Assembly: GCA_037367405.1 (NCBI GenBank)
Contig: JAZKJV010011400.1
Span: forward strand, 5,640,501-5,704,500
DNA: 64,000 nucleotides
Reading direction: 5' to 3'
Source of the DNA: Ottelia alismoides
Taxonomy: Eukaryota > Streptophyta > Magnoliopsida > Alismatales > Hydrocharitaceae
Positions 31,010-40,113 of this stretch are shown one piece after another. The number at the start of each line of letters is the position of its first letter. Within the stretch, counting starts at the first letter, position 1. Under the pieces are notes generated by a model. That model was not told where the DNA came from. It ran no database searches and saw only the letters and a list, made by a program, of their open reading frames with translations. The translations under genes were made by a program, and so were the position numbers.

Positions 31010-34000
31010 TCAGGCTGCGCGGCGCGGTTTGGCCGACTCGGTCGAGAGAATCTTGCCGTCGTCGCTGACGTCTTCAAAACGTACCGAGACTTGTTTACTG
31101 ACCCCCGACTCTTGCATCGTAACGCCGTAGAGCGTATCGCCGGCGGTCATGGTCTTCTTGGAATGCGTTACGATGATGAACTTGGTGAAGTCCAGGAATT
31201 CCGTCAGCACATTGACGAAGCGGCCGATGTTGGCTTCGTCAAACGGAGCATCCACTTCGTCCAGCACGCAGAACGGGCTGGGGCGAAATTCAAAAATGGC
31301 CAGCAGCAGAGCCACTGCTGTCAGCGCCTTTTCGCCACCGCTGAGCAGCGAGTTGCTCAGCGCGGTCTTGCCGGGTGGAGTCGCAATAATGTCGACGCCG
31401 CATTCGAGCACATCTTCGCCTGCTTCCAGCACAATATCCGCGCTACCGCCGCCAAACGATTTGCGATACAGCTTCTGGAAGTTGGTGCGAATGACCTCCA
31501 AAGTTTCCAAAAACAGTCGGCGACTATCGGCGTTGATCTTGTGAATGATGCGCTGCAGCGATTCTTTGGCTGAGTTCAGATCTTCGTACTGACCGTGCAA
31601 ATGATCGTAACGAGCCTGCAACTCATCCAGTTCGGCCAGGGCGGTCAGATTCACCGCTCCCACCGAAGCGATGTCCTGCCGCAACTGACTGAGCTCTGAC
31701 TCGAGCTGCTTGCGCTGCGCGGGATCTTCGATCGTGCTGGCTGTTTTGAGTTCTTCCAGTCCGACTTGATAATCCTCTTGCAAACGTTTCAGCAGGGTAG
31801 CCAGCGCTTCGGTGCTGCGCGTCAGTTCTGCTTCTGCGTTCTGGAACTTGCCGACCAGTTTGTCCAAGCCACGTTGCTCGGACTCAAACTGTTTATGCAG
31901 GGTGGTGCGCTGGCTGCGCAGCGTGGCTGCCTCGGTGGCCAACTGCTCCAGCACGGCTTGCTCTGCTTCGCTGGCCAGGTAGGCTTCGGCCAGTCGGCTG
32001 GTAATCGTCAAGATTTCCAATTCGAATTGGCTGCGGCGTTGGTGCAGGCGATCGATCTCGCGTCGCGCTTCCTCGACGGCCTGTTGACGTTCTTGTTGAT
32101 TGCGTCGCAGTTGATCCAGCGCCGTGCGACTGGCATCGTAGCGCTGTTCGACTCGGGCCAGGTGGATTCGGCCGCCGGTCAGCTCTTCCGAGAGACGATT
32201 CAGTTGCTCTTGTTCTTGACCATGGGCACCTCGATCGCTCAATAGCGATGACTCGACGGTGGCGATGCGCGCGCCCAGTTCGGTTACTTGCCGCTGAGCG
32301 CTGGCCAATTGCGGCTCGATCTCCAGGCGGCGCTGGCGGGCAGCCTCGAGCTCTTGCGTGTGCTTGCCCATCTGTTGTTCGAGTTCGTCCAAGCGGCCGA
32401 CGGCTTGTTGAGCCCGCACTTGTTGCCGCGCAAAGTCTTTGGTCAGTTCGCGTACCTTGACTTCCAGCTCTTGGACTTGAGGAGCCGTTTGGCTGACGCG
32501 CAGTTGCAGACGCTGCACTTCGGCGTGGGCTTGAGCGTGCTGATAGGTATAAGTTTCAATCTCCTGCCGCGCGGCCACCATTTCGCTGCGCCGTGAAACC
32601 ACGCCCGGCATGGCTTGGGTGGCGCCTAAGGTCAACGAGATATCGCCTTCGATCAACTGGCAATCGGCCGTCACGAATCGCAAGCCTGCCCCGCGAAAAT
32701 GTCCCAGCTCCAACGCCGTGCCCAGGCTATCGACCAGCCAGGTCGTGGCCAGCAAATAGCGATATAGCCCGCCGAGCTCTTCCGGGAACTTGATCAATCG
32801 ATCTGCGCGACCGATGATGCCTGCGACTCCATCGAGTTGAATGCGTTCGCCGAACCGGCGCTGCGGCAAGCGATCCAACCGCATCAAAGTGACGCGACCT
32901 TCGATTTGCAAGGCGTTGTCGCGAATGGCATCGACGACCTGGCCATCGCTGAGTACCACAGCCTGGCCGGTCGGGCCCAGGGCGGCATCGATCAGCGGTG
33001 CCAGGTGCACATCGCACTCCAGCAATTCGCCGACCAGCCCGCGGACCGAGTTCCACAGGGGCTTGCCGGCGTGATCTTTGGCCAGTTGCAACAGTTGCCT
33101 GGCTCCGGCATCGATGCCTTCTTGATGAGCCACCAAGGCTTCCAAGACCGCCAGGCGTTCGCGTGCCCCTTCAAGGCGACCGTTCAGCAGGGCTGCGTCT
33201 TCCTGGCGTTTGGCCAGCAGCGTGCGGTTCTCTTCCAATTGCAATTGCTGGGCGGTCAGCGATTCAGTGGCTGTATGCGTATCGAGATGAATCTGTTTGA
33301 GCTGCGTGGCCGCCTGCTCGGCATGGCGGCGAGCCTGCTGTTCAGAGCGGGCCAGCGTCTGCAATTGGGCTTCGTGATCAGCGATGCTCTTGGCCAGGTC
33401 GGCCAGTTGGTTTTCGATTTGCGATCGCGAACTGGTGGCCTCGCTGACTTGGCGCAGTAAGACCACGTGCTCTTTGCGCAGACGCTCGAGGTTCTCTTCG
33501 CGATTGCGTACGGAATCGCTCAGCGACTGATGCTCGGCGAGCACTTTGGCCACTGCGGCTTGAGCCGCCTGGAGAATCGCAGCCGATTCGGCCACGTCTC
33601 GCTCTACCGTTTCCAGTTCGCCTACCAGCGACTCGACTCGATTGCGCAAGGCGCCCAGTCGCGAGGTCGCGCGAGTTATCTCGGCCTCAGTTTCACCCAA
33701 TCGATCGCCCAGGTTCGCCTGGTTGGATTGCATGACGGCGATCTCTTGCAGAATGCTCTGCAGTTTCTCGTCGACGTCTTGGCACTGTTGGGCGACGCGA
33801 TGCAGTTGCATGTCCGCCGTGTGGGCCGCCTGTTTGGCCGACTCAACCGCCTGCTCTTTGGCCTCGCGTTCGGTGGTCAATTGGGCAACTTGACCGGAGG
33901 CCTGTTCTTGTCGTCCGAGCAGTTCGCAGTATTCGGTCCAGCCCAGTTGCAAGCGCAGTTGATGCACGCGCTCGGTCATCTCGCGATACGCTTGAGCTTT

Positions 34001-34633
34001 GCTGGCCTGGCGTTTGAGCGATTCCAGCCGCCCTTTGACTTCATCGACGATATCGCGCAAGCGCAACAAGTTCTGCTCGACGCGTTGCAAGCGGCGCAGC
34101 GCTTCGGTCTTCTTGACTTTGAAGCGGCTGATGCCGGCGGCCTCTTCGAAAATGATGCGGCGATCTTTAGGGGACGCCTGCAGCATGCGATCGACTTTGC
34201 CCTGTTCGATCAAGCTGTAGGCATCGACACCGACGCCGGTGCCGCGGAAGAGATCTTTGATATCCTTCAGCCGACAGGGCTGGCCGTTGATCAGGTATTC
34301 GCCTTCACCGCTACGATAAACGCGGCGAGTGACTTGAACTTCGTCGGCATCGTTGGGTAGTTTGCGCGACTTGTTATCGAAGACCAGTGTGGCTTCGGCG
34401 GAGTTGGCCGGCTTGCGCCCCGTCGAGGATGAACCTTTGAAGATCACATCGATCATATCTTTGCCGCGCAGCGCCTTGGCGCTTTGGGCACCCAAGACCC
34501 ACTTGATCGCATCCACGACATTCGACTTGCCCGATCCATTGGGACCGACAACGACGGTGATGCCGTCGGGGAAGTCGAAGCGTGTTTTGTCTGCAAAGCT
34601 TTTGAAACCTTGCAATTCAAGCGCTACAAGCAT
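31010..34633 (-). CDS. smc: Chromosome segregation ATPase SMC
   Basis: This 1,207-residue protein has full SMC architecture. The N-terminal head carries Walker A (GPNGSGKSNVVDAIKWVLG, about 31-49). Long coiled coils flank a hinge (about 520-680, GVAGIIGRADRLIKFPEELGG). The C-terminal head carries the signature LSGGEKALTAVALL and Walker B FCVLDEVDAPFDEAN. It compacts and helps segregate the chromosome as a dimer with ScpA/ScpB, which are not in the window. It starts about 50 bp after the upstream FlgI-like gene on the same strand, so the two may share a transcript. Confidence 0.98.
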   Translation of the reverse strand: MLVALELQGFKSFADKTRFDFPDGITVVVGPNGSGKSNVVDAIKWVLGAQSAKALRGKDMIDVIFKGSSSTGRKPANSAEATLVFDNKSRKLPNDADEVQVTRRVYRSGEGEYLINGQPCRLKDIKDLFRGTGVGVDAYSLIEQGKVDRMLQASPKDRRIIFEEAAGISRFKVKKTEALRRLQRVEQNLLRLRDIVDEVKGRLESLKRQASKAQAYREMTERVHQLRLQLGWTEYCELLGRQEQASGQVAQLTTEREAKEQAVESAKQAAHTADMQLHRVAQQCQDVDEKLQSILQEIAVMQSNQANLGDRLGETEAEITRATSRLGALRNRVESLVGELETVERDVAESAAILQAAQAAVAKVLAEHQSLSDSVRNREENLERLRKEHVVLLRQVSEATSSRSQIENQLADLAKSIADHEAQLQTLARSEQQARRHAEQAATQLKQIHLDTHTATESLTAQQLQLEENRTLLAKRQEDAALLNGRLEGARERLAVLEALVAHQEGIDAGARQLLQLAKDHAGKPLWNSVRGLVGELLECDVHLAPLIDAALGPTGQAVVLSDGQVVDAIRDNALQIEGRVTLMRLDRLPQRRFGERIQLDGVAGIIGRADRLIKFPEELGGLYRYLLATTWLVDSLGTALELGHFRGAGLRFVTADCQLIEGDISLTLGATQAMPGVVSRRSEMVAARQEIETYTYQHAQAHAEVQRLQLRVSQTAPQVQELEVKVRELTKDFARQQVRAQQAVGRLDELEQQMGKHTQELEAARQRRLEIEPQLASAQRQVTELGARIATVESSLLSDRGAHGQEQEQLNRLSEELTGGRIHLARVEQRYDASRTALDQLRRNQQERQQAVEEARREIDRLHQRRSQFELEILTITSRLAEAYLASEAEQAVLEQLATEAATLRSQRTTLHKQFESEQRGLDKLVGKFQNAEAELTRSTEALATLLKRLQEDYQVGLEELKTASTIEDPAQRKQLESELSQLRQDIASVGAVNLTALAELDELQARYDHLHGQYEDLNSAKESLQRIIHKINADSRRLFLETLEVIRTNFQKLYRKSFGGGSADIVLEAGEDVLECGVDIIATPPGKTALSNSLLSGGEKALTAVALLLAIFEFRPSPFCVLDEVDAPFDEANIGRFVNVLTEFLDFTKFIIVTHSKKTMTAGDTLYGVTMQESGVSKQVSVRFEDVSDDGKILSTESAKPRRAA

Positions 34634-34682
34634 GCGGGTCTAAGCCAGAGCTCTGGGGAAAGGGAAACTGATTGGCTGATAT

Positions 34683-36488
34683 CTACTTGCTGAACCAACT
34701 AAATGGATTGACCCAACTGCGGTCACTATTTTCTTTCAACTCAGCCGGCGGCGCAATGTCGGCCTGCGAGAGCTTGTCTGTCTCTTCCAGACTCTCCGAC
34801 TCCATATCGATACCATCGCGGTTGTATTTGCGGCCCGCCGTGGGGATGGGGTTCATCGCTACTTCATAAGGCAAGTGCTTTTTGGCACCGCACAATCGAA
34901 CAAAATTGACCCAGTCGCCATAGTTGCCACCGACCTGGGCAATGGCCTGCAACAGGCTGCGCAGGTCAGCGGCGCTCTCAACGATTCGGTCTTCTTCGTC
35001 AGGCGCCAGGTGGCTGACTGAAACCAGGTTCGGGCCGACCACGCGCAACATGATGCGTGGGTTGGCATACAAGAACCCATCGCTCAGCGTTACCTGTGGG
35101 TTAGGACCGAGGATAACGATCTCGGGCGAGTTGTTCAGGCCCACGATCACGGCTGGCGCACCGGTGGTTGGAACCTCCAGGATCGAGCCAACCCCGTCAA
35201 CTTTTTCACCCTGCAATATAGGCAGTTGCCGATCGTACTCGCGCAGTGCCAGCAGCGCTCCATAGCGAGTTTCAATATCGGGCGCGTGCAGCAACTCTTG
35301 CAGGGCATCACCTGCATTAAAGTTCTCGATGATCGTCAGCGCATTCAAACACATGGCTCGAAAGGCCGGTTCGATGATCGCCAACTCTTTCAAAGCGGGA
35401 ATGGCGCGGGCTTCGTTCAGGTAACCCAGCGCGTGCGCGGAATAGAAGCGAACCTCTTTATCGGGGTGGTCCAGCCCCGCAGCCAGCATAGGTATCGCGT
35501 CTTTGCCGAGCGCTTCCAATTGGTAGGCCGCGTTCCTGGCTGTGATCGGCTCGAGCAACTGCAAGCGACATTGCTCGATACGCGCGGCTTGTTCTTCGCT
35601 CGATTCAGCCACGCCGATGTGCTGAACCACGTTGGCAAAGTGATCGGGATCTTTGCGATACCGCGGTGGGACGGTCAACTCGATCCGTTTATTGGTACTC
35701 GGCTTGGCCACGCCAACTTGTCGGGCACCGTCGAAGACCGTAAAGCGTTTGTTGATCGGTGGCAGCACGGTAGCCATCGTGACGGCGTGCGCAAATTGTT
35801 CTTCGATACCCAGTTCGATGGTGCGGTTAATCAGCAGGTCAGCTCCACCAACCACCATGGCGCGTGTTTGAGCTTCCGGTGAGACATCGCCGGTGATTTG
35901 ACTTTGGGTGACCAGCGGTCCCTTGGCCAGGGCGACACCAAAGCTCTCGCGAATCGCTCCGCCCAATGGGCTCATTTCCACCAGTTCCGACTCCAATAGC
36001 CAGCCACTCTGCAAGTTGCTGGCCTCGGCGTGTTTGGAGAGCGTCACCAGAACATTCAAGCGATCGCGTTTGCGGGCCGCTGGTGGCACAATTACTTGAG
36101 CAATCACCATGGCTGTGCCGGGATCATCGAGGACCTGGTTAGGATTGTTCACGCCTTTGCGACGCATCAGCTCTAGCAAACGATCGCGCTGCGAACTGGG
36201 TTCGACTTTGCCACCAGTACCAGGCAGTCGGGAAACAAGAGCGACATTTTCCACGCGGAGCAAGGTGATGACCTTGCGTGAAATTTCTTTGATCGTGCGG
36301 GGCCGCTGGTCGCTGTTCCACAGCTTCTTAACTTCGTCGCGTTCCTTCTGATACTGCGGATCGAGGTCTTTATCCTCGTCTTTACGAAAGATTGCGCAGC
36401 CTGTCAGGCTGACGGTCAGCATGCCCGCCGCCAGGCAGCGAACATACTCGCGTCGGTTCCACCTGGATTGTCTTTCGCCCGTTGCCAT
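34683..36488 (-). CDS. Lipoprotein with FlgI-like domain and HEAT repeats
   Basis: This 601-residue protein starts at ATG 36488 with AAGGA upstream. A basic N terminus and hydrophobic stretch end in a lipobox (LTGC, Cys31). Residues about 65-270 resemble the flagellar P-ring protein FlgI: VENVALVSRLPGTGG, then DDPGTAMVIAQVIVPPAARK and LNVLVTLSKHAEASNLQSGWLLESEL. Residues about 300-400 are HEAT/PBS-type repeats (AIPMLAAGLDHPDKEVRFYSAHALGYL). The C-terminal third (about 400-601) has no clear family. There are no flagellar genes nearby and FlgI is normally not a lipoprotein, so this is probably a repurposed P-ring-like fold anchored in the envelope. Function unknown. Confidence 0.85.
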   Translation of the reverse strand: MATGERQSRWNRREYVRCLAAGMLTVSLTGCAIFRKDEDKDLDPQYQKERDEVKKLWNSDQRPRTIKEISRKVITLLRVENVALVSRLPGTGGKVEPSSQRDRLLELMRRKGVNNPNQVLDDPGTAMVIAQVIVPPAARKRDRLNVLVTLSKHAEASNLQSGWLLESELVEMSPLGGAIRESFGVALAKGPLVTQSQITGDVSPEAQTRAMVVGGADLLINRTIELGIEEQFAHAVTMATVLPPINKRFTVFDGARQVGVAKPSTNKRIELTVPPRYRKDPDHFANVVQHIGVAESSEEQAARIEQCRLQLLEPITARNAAYQLEALGKDAIPMLAAGLDHPDKEVRFYSAHALGYLNEARAIPALKELAIIEPAFRAMCLNALTIIENFNAGDALQELLHAPDIETRYGALLALREYDRQLPILQGEKVDGVGSILEVPTTGAPAVIVGLNNSPEIVILGPNPQVTLSDGFLYANPRIMLRVVGPNLVSVSHLAPDEEDRIVESAADLRSLLQAIAQVGGNYGDWVNFVRLCGAKKHLPYEVAMNPIPTAGRKYNRDGIDMESESLEETDKLSQADIAPPAELKENSDRSWVNPFSWFSK

Positions 36489-36609
36489 CCCAGCATCCTT
36501 GCTTGTCAGCAGCCAAAGCCTACGAAGTTCCGTGCAGGACAGTAGCGTTTCGGTTGCCTGCGGGTCAAGAGCGACAGAGAGGCAGTCGCAGTTAGCTAGC
36601 TATCTGCCG

Positions 36610-36671
36610 CCACCGTCGCCAGAGGGTGGAGGCGTAGGTTAACGCTGTCCACCGCTTGGCAGCGGTGGCTA
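36610..36671. repeat. BIME-like hairpin pair, foot interrupted by the group II intron
   Basis: In inverted orientation relative to the 27860 array, an imperfect hairpin (36610-36629) is followed by a 19-bp spacer with GTTAACGCT and a perfect hairpin CCACCGCTTGGCAGCGGTGG (36649-36668). The expected CTAC foot reads CTA and then the intron begins. The missing C is the first base after the intron (38635). Confidence 0.85.
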
Positions 36672-37205
36672 GTGCGCCTTTGAAGGCGTTTAATCAGCAG
36701 GGTGAAAGTCCCTGTCAGGGTAACGTTACCGCCCTGTATCCGACAGTGGTAACTGCGTTTCCGTGAGGAAAGGTGGAGAGCAACCTGAGGAGAAACTCCA
36801 GTCCGTAGCGCAAGCGAACTCGATTCGGCCAAGCCAACCGGGGAGGTACCTGGCAAACAATAATCCGAACCCTTCTTCGTGCGACGACCATCCTGTAGTC
36901 CTATGTATCGACTTGTCAGCAGGATAGACACGGGGAACTTACACCAGGTGCAGTAACGCGCAGATGCTGGAGTGAGGGAATGGCAATGCGGTGGTTGGAG
37001 ACGGAATGGAAGGAAGGTTAAACGAGATAAGAAGGGATCCCCCCTTCGTGAAGGCAGATCATACGCAAGCGAAACCAGCCTCCCCCATAGGGCCACACGG
37101 GCGCGCGTAGATCGCACGAATGGAAGTCAGAGTCGTCATAGTAGCGATGAAGCCAAGACAACATAACTTGGTCGAGCAAAGGGCGACAGGAAGGTAGATG
37201 CAACT

Positions 37206-38543
37206 ATGAACAAACCACGAGAACGCAAGAAAGATTACGTAACGACTACAGTGCCATTTACGGCTACACCAGTCGTGGAGCCACCGGCAATAAACCAATG
37301 GGCCTCGCTCGCGGTCTGGACAGAAAGCATGCTGACGACACTTTTGGAAAACAAGGTGAGAGGAGGGAAATGGCATACGCTGTATGACAAGGTGTGGCAT
37401 CAGCGGAACCTGAGTCACGCGGCCTTTAAGGTCGTTGAGAAGAAAGGTGCCGCTGGAGTTGACCGACAAACAGTTGACGAATTCTGGACCAACAACCAAG
37501 AGGAACTCGCTCAGCTACAACACGAACTCAAAACCGAGACCTATCGACCGGCTCCAGTTCGTCGAGTAGAGATACCCAAACCCGGCAGTCAAGAAAAACG
37601 CCCCCTAGGCATTCCCACGGTCCGTGACCGAGTCGTGCAAACGGCCCTGGTTCACGTACTAGAGCCAATTTTCGATCACACATTTCATCCACGCAGCTTT
37701 GGCTTTCGCCACGGACGAGGATGTCACGACGCACTACGGTGCGTAGATCAACTCTTGGCTGAGGGCTATGTCTTCGTCGTGGACGCAGATCTAAAAGGTT
37801 ACTTCGACACGATACCGAAGGATCGCCTGTTGGCCTTAGTCCAACAGAAGGTCTCCGACAGTGCAGTCATACGACTGGTGAAAAAGTACCTGGATCAGGC
37901 GATCATGTCGGAACTGGCAACTTGGACTCCCGAAGCAGGTGTCCCCCAGGGAGCGGTTCTCTCTCCGATGTTATCCAACCTGTACCTCAATCCACTGGAT
38001 CATCACATGTCAGCCCAAGGTTTTGAGATGGTTCGCTACGCAGATGACTTCGTCATCCTATGCCGCAGCCAATCAGAAGCAGAGACTGCACTGGCGATGG
38101 TACGCCAATGGGTTAATGAAGCAGGGCTGATGCTCCATCCAGAGAAGACGCACATCGTCGACAGTCGTGAGCAGAGCTTCTCATTTCTGGGCTATTCATT
38201 CCGGGGGCGTTTTCGCTTCCCACGACAGAAAAGCCATCAGAAAGTCGTTGATCGCATCAAGGAACTTACGCCTCGTACGTCTGGCGATTCCATGACCAAG
38301 ATCATAACGACCCTGAATCGCTCTCTCCGCGGTTGGTTCAACTACTTTCGCCACTGCTTCTGGAATGTGTTCGGTGCCTATGATGGAATGATCCGTCGCC
38401 GCCTGAGGCGTATCCTCCAGAAACGTCATCGACGCAATCCGAAGCGCCTACCACCGCATCAGCGCTGGCCAAATCAATACTTCTTCGAACAAGGGCTCTA
38501 TAGCCTGCACGATGCCCATGTACGATTCGCTCAGTCCCTATGA
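37206..38543 (+). CDS. ltrA: Group II intron reverse transcriptase/maturase
   Basis: This 445-residue protein has the reverse transcriptase fingers and palm: GAAGVDRQTVDEF, PLGIPTVRDRVVQTAL, HPRSFGFRHGRGCHDAL, DADLKGYFDTI, GVPQGAVLSPMLSNLYLN and the catalytic YADD (278-281). The maturase X/thumb region follows (LNRSLRGWFNYFRHCFWN). It ends at YSLHDAHVRFAQS with no HNH endonuclease domain, so mobility would depend on exposed or replicating target DNA. It lies inside intron domain IV, helps the intron RNA fold and splice, and copies it into new sites. Confidence 0.97.
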   Translation: MNKPRERKKDYVTTTVPFTATPVVEPPAINQWASLAVWTESMLTTLLENKVRGGKWHTLYDKVWHQRNLSHAAFKVVEKKGAAGVDRQTVDEFWTNNQEELAQLQHELKTETYRPAPVRRVEIPKPGSQEKRPLGIPTVRDRVVQTALVHVLEPIFDHTFHPRSFGFRHGRGCHDALRCVDQLLAEGYVFVVDADLKGYFDTIPKDRLLALVQQKVSDSAVIRLVKKYLDQAIMSELATWTPEAGVPQGAVLSPMLSNLYLNPLDHHMSAQGFEMVRYADDFVILCRSQSEAETALAMVRQWVNEAGLMLHPEKTHIVDSREQSFSFLGYSFRGRFRFPRQKSHQKVVDRIKELTPRTSGDSMTKIITTLNRSLRGWFNYFRHCFWNVFGAYDGMIRRRLRRILQKRHRRNPKRLPPHQRWPNQYFFEQGLYSLHDAHVRFAQSL

Positions 38544-38557
38544 ACCTACTCACTGGA

Positions 38558-38634
38558 GAGCCGTATGCGGGAAAACCGCCCGTACGGTTCGGAGGGAGGG
38601 GAGACGCAACTCAATGCGTCTTCCCTACCCCTAT
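38558..38634 (+). ncRNA. Group II intron domains V and VI
   Basis: Domain V is the 33-nt hairpin from GAGCCGTATGCGGG to CCCGTACGGTTC, with GAAA-type loop and the AGC catalytic triad. Domain VI is the stem GGGAGGGGAGACGCA / TGCGTCTTCCCTACCC, with a bulged adenosine at 38627 as the expected branch point, seven bases from the 3' splice site. Confidence 0.9.
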
Positions 38635-38682
38635 CGAGAACTGCGTTCCATCGCGTGGCTGGCATGTTTATACTGGGCGGTT

Positions 38683-40095
38683 ATGACCCACGTACCCCCT
38701 CCCTATTTCACCAGACGCCAGGCGCTGCGCATCGGCGGATTGTCGGCGTTTGGAATCTCAACTCCCCAGTTGCTGCATTCTGCCGAAGTGTCAACTGCGT
38801 CCGGTCGCCCGGCTTCTTTTGGTAAAGCCAAAGCCTGTATCGTGCTGTTCATGTTAGGCGGTCCGCCCCAGCATGAAACTTGGGATCCCAAGCCGCAAGC
38901 GCCCGCGGAAATTCGCGGTGAACTGGCGGCGATATCGTCGGCGACACCAGGCTTACAAGTCGGCGAGTTGATGCCCAGGACGGCTCGCTTGACCGATCGT
39001 ATCGCGGTGCTGCGAGCGCTGGCCACCGATGACAATGCTCACTCGTCGAGCGGCTACTGGATGCTGACTGGTCGCCCGCATGCCCCAAAGAACACCGAAA
39101 ACGCTACGCCGGGGGCGCCCAATGACTGGCCTTGCGTCGCGGCTGTGACGCGCAAACTGCGCGGTGATCGCGGCAGCTTGCCCGGAGCGATACGCTTGCC
39201 CGAAGAGATCTACAACACCGGCCGCATCGTCTGGCCCGGGCAAGATGCGGGTTGGTTGGGCGATACCGCCGACCCTTGGTTAATTACCTGCGATCCGAAT
39301 CAACCCAACTTTCAAGTGGCCGACATTGCTTTGCCCAGCGACGTTTCGCTGGAACGTCTGGCTCAGCGGCGTCACTTGCTGGCGGCATTTAATGGCCAGT
39401 ATCGTGCGTCGGCGACCCAGGCAGGTGCCTCAAGGGAACCTGCAAGCGGCGCGGCCGATCGTTGGTCGCGATACCAGGACAAAGCGATTGAACTGCTGCA
39501 AACAGATAAAGCCCGTCAAGCGTTTGCCCTGGACCAGGAATCACCTGAAACGCGCGAGCGCTATGGGCGGAATCGTTTTGGACAGAGCGTTCTATTGGCT
39601 CGACGCCTGGTCGAAGCCGGTGTTTCGCTGGTCCAAGTCAATTGGATGCGCTGGGAAGATGATCCGGATGATGCGCCCGCCTGGGATACTCACAAGCAGA
39701 ACGCGCGGCGACTGAAGCAAGCCTTGATGCCGCCGATGGATATGGCCTACTCGGCGCTCCTGGAAGACCTCGAGCAGCGCGGCCTGCTGGACGAAACGCT
39801 GGTGGTGTGGATGGGCGAGTTCGGCCGCTCGCCACGCATTAACCCCGGCGCAGGCCGCGATCATTGGGGCCATGTCTTCTCAGCGGCTTTGGCCGGCGGT
39901 GGCGTGCAAGGCGGCGCTGTCTACGGCCAATCCGACCGCATCGGAGGCTACCCCATCGAAGGCCGCGTGGAGCCTCAAGACTTAACAGCCACCATCTTTC
40001 ATTGCTTGGGTTATGATCCCGATACGCTGCTGCACGATCGCTTCGAGCGTCCACTGGCAATCAGTCCCGGCAAAGTCATCGAAGCGATATTGTAA
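38683..40095 (+). CDS. DUF1501 family exported protein
   Basis: This 470-residue protein starts at ATG 38683 (MTHVPPPYFTRRQALRIGG). A longer frame beginning inside the group II intron is not credible. The N terminus has a Tat-like signal (RRQALRIGGLSAFGIS). Family features follow: CIVLFMLGGPPQHETWDPKP, MPRTARLTDRIAVLRAL, DDNAHSSSGYWMLTGRP, and VVWMGEFGRSPRINPGAGRDHWG near the C terminus, which resembles the alkaline-phosphatase-superfamily/sulfatase-like metal site. In planctomycetes such genes usually accompany DUF1549/DUF1553 cytochrome-like genes, which are absent here. The group II intron lies in its 5' leader. The substrate is unknown. Confidence 0.9.
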   Translation: MTHVPPPYFTRRQALRIGGLSAFGISTPQLLHSAEVSTASGRPASFGKAKACIVLFMLGGPPQHETWDPKPQAPAEIRGELAAISSATPGLQVGELMPRTARLTDRIAVLRALATDDNAHSSSGYWMLTGRPHAPKNTENATPGAPNDWPCVAAVTRKLRGDRGSLPGAIRLPEEIYNTGRIVWPGQDAGWLGDTADPWLITCDPNQPNFQVADIALPSDVSLERLAQRRHLLAAFNGQYRASATQAGASREPASGAADRWSRYQDKAIELLQTDKARQAFALDQESPETRERYGRNRFGQSVLLARRLVEAGVSLVQVNWMRWEDDPDDAPAWDTHKQNARRLKQALMPPMDMAYSALLEDLEQRGLLDETLVVWMGEFGRSPRINPGAGRDHWGHVFSAALAGGGVQGGAVYGQSDRIGGYPIEGRVEPQDLTATIFHCLGYDPDTLLHDRFERPLAISPGKVIEAIL

Positions 40096-40113
40096 GCGTT
40101 ATGCAGTTGCACT

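Larger units (their letters stand above)
36672..38634 (+). mobile_element. Complete group II intron with encoded maturase
   Basis: The 5' end GTGCGCC at 36672 fits the group II consensus GUGYG. About 530 bases of structured leader (domains I-IV, with the typical GGGTGAAAGTCCC and CCGTGAGGAAAGG motifs) precede the reverse transcriptase gene. Domains V and VI follow at 38558-38634 and the intron ends in AT, seven bases after a bulged A in domain VI. The full length is 1,963 bp and every expected part is present, so it may be splicing-competent. It lies in the foot of a REP-like hairpin, 48 bp upstream of the DUF1501 start codon. Retrohoming into a hairpin is a habit known for class C introns, but the AGC triad in domain V leaves the class unassigned. 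Confidence 0.93.

Noticed and set aside
32837..34360. Plus frames antisense to smc (32837-33460, 33467-34360)
   Set aside because: They are shadows of the SMC coiled-coil coding sequence and show no recognisable domain.
38512..38682. Extension of the DUF1501 frame into the group II intron
   Set aside because: The added 57 codons would come from intron domains IV-VI. The Tat-like signal begins right after ATG 38683.
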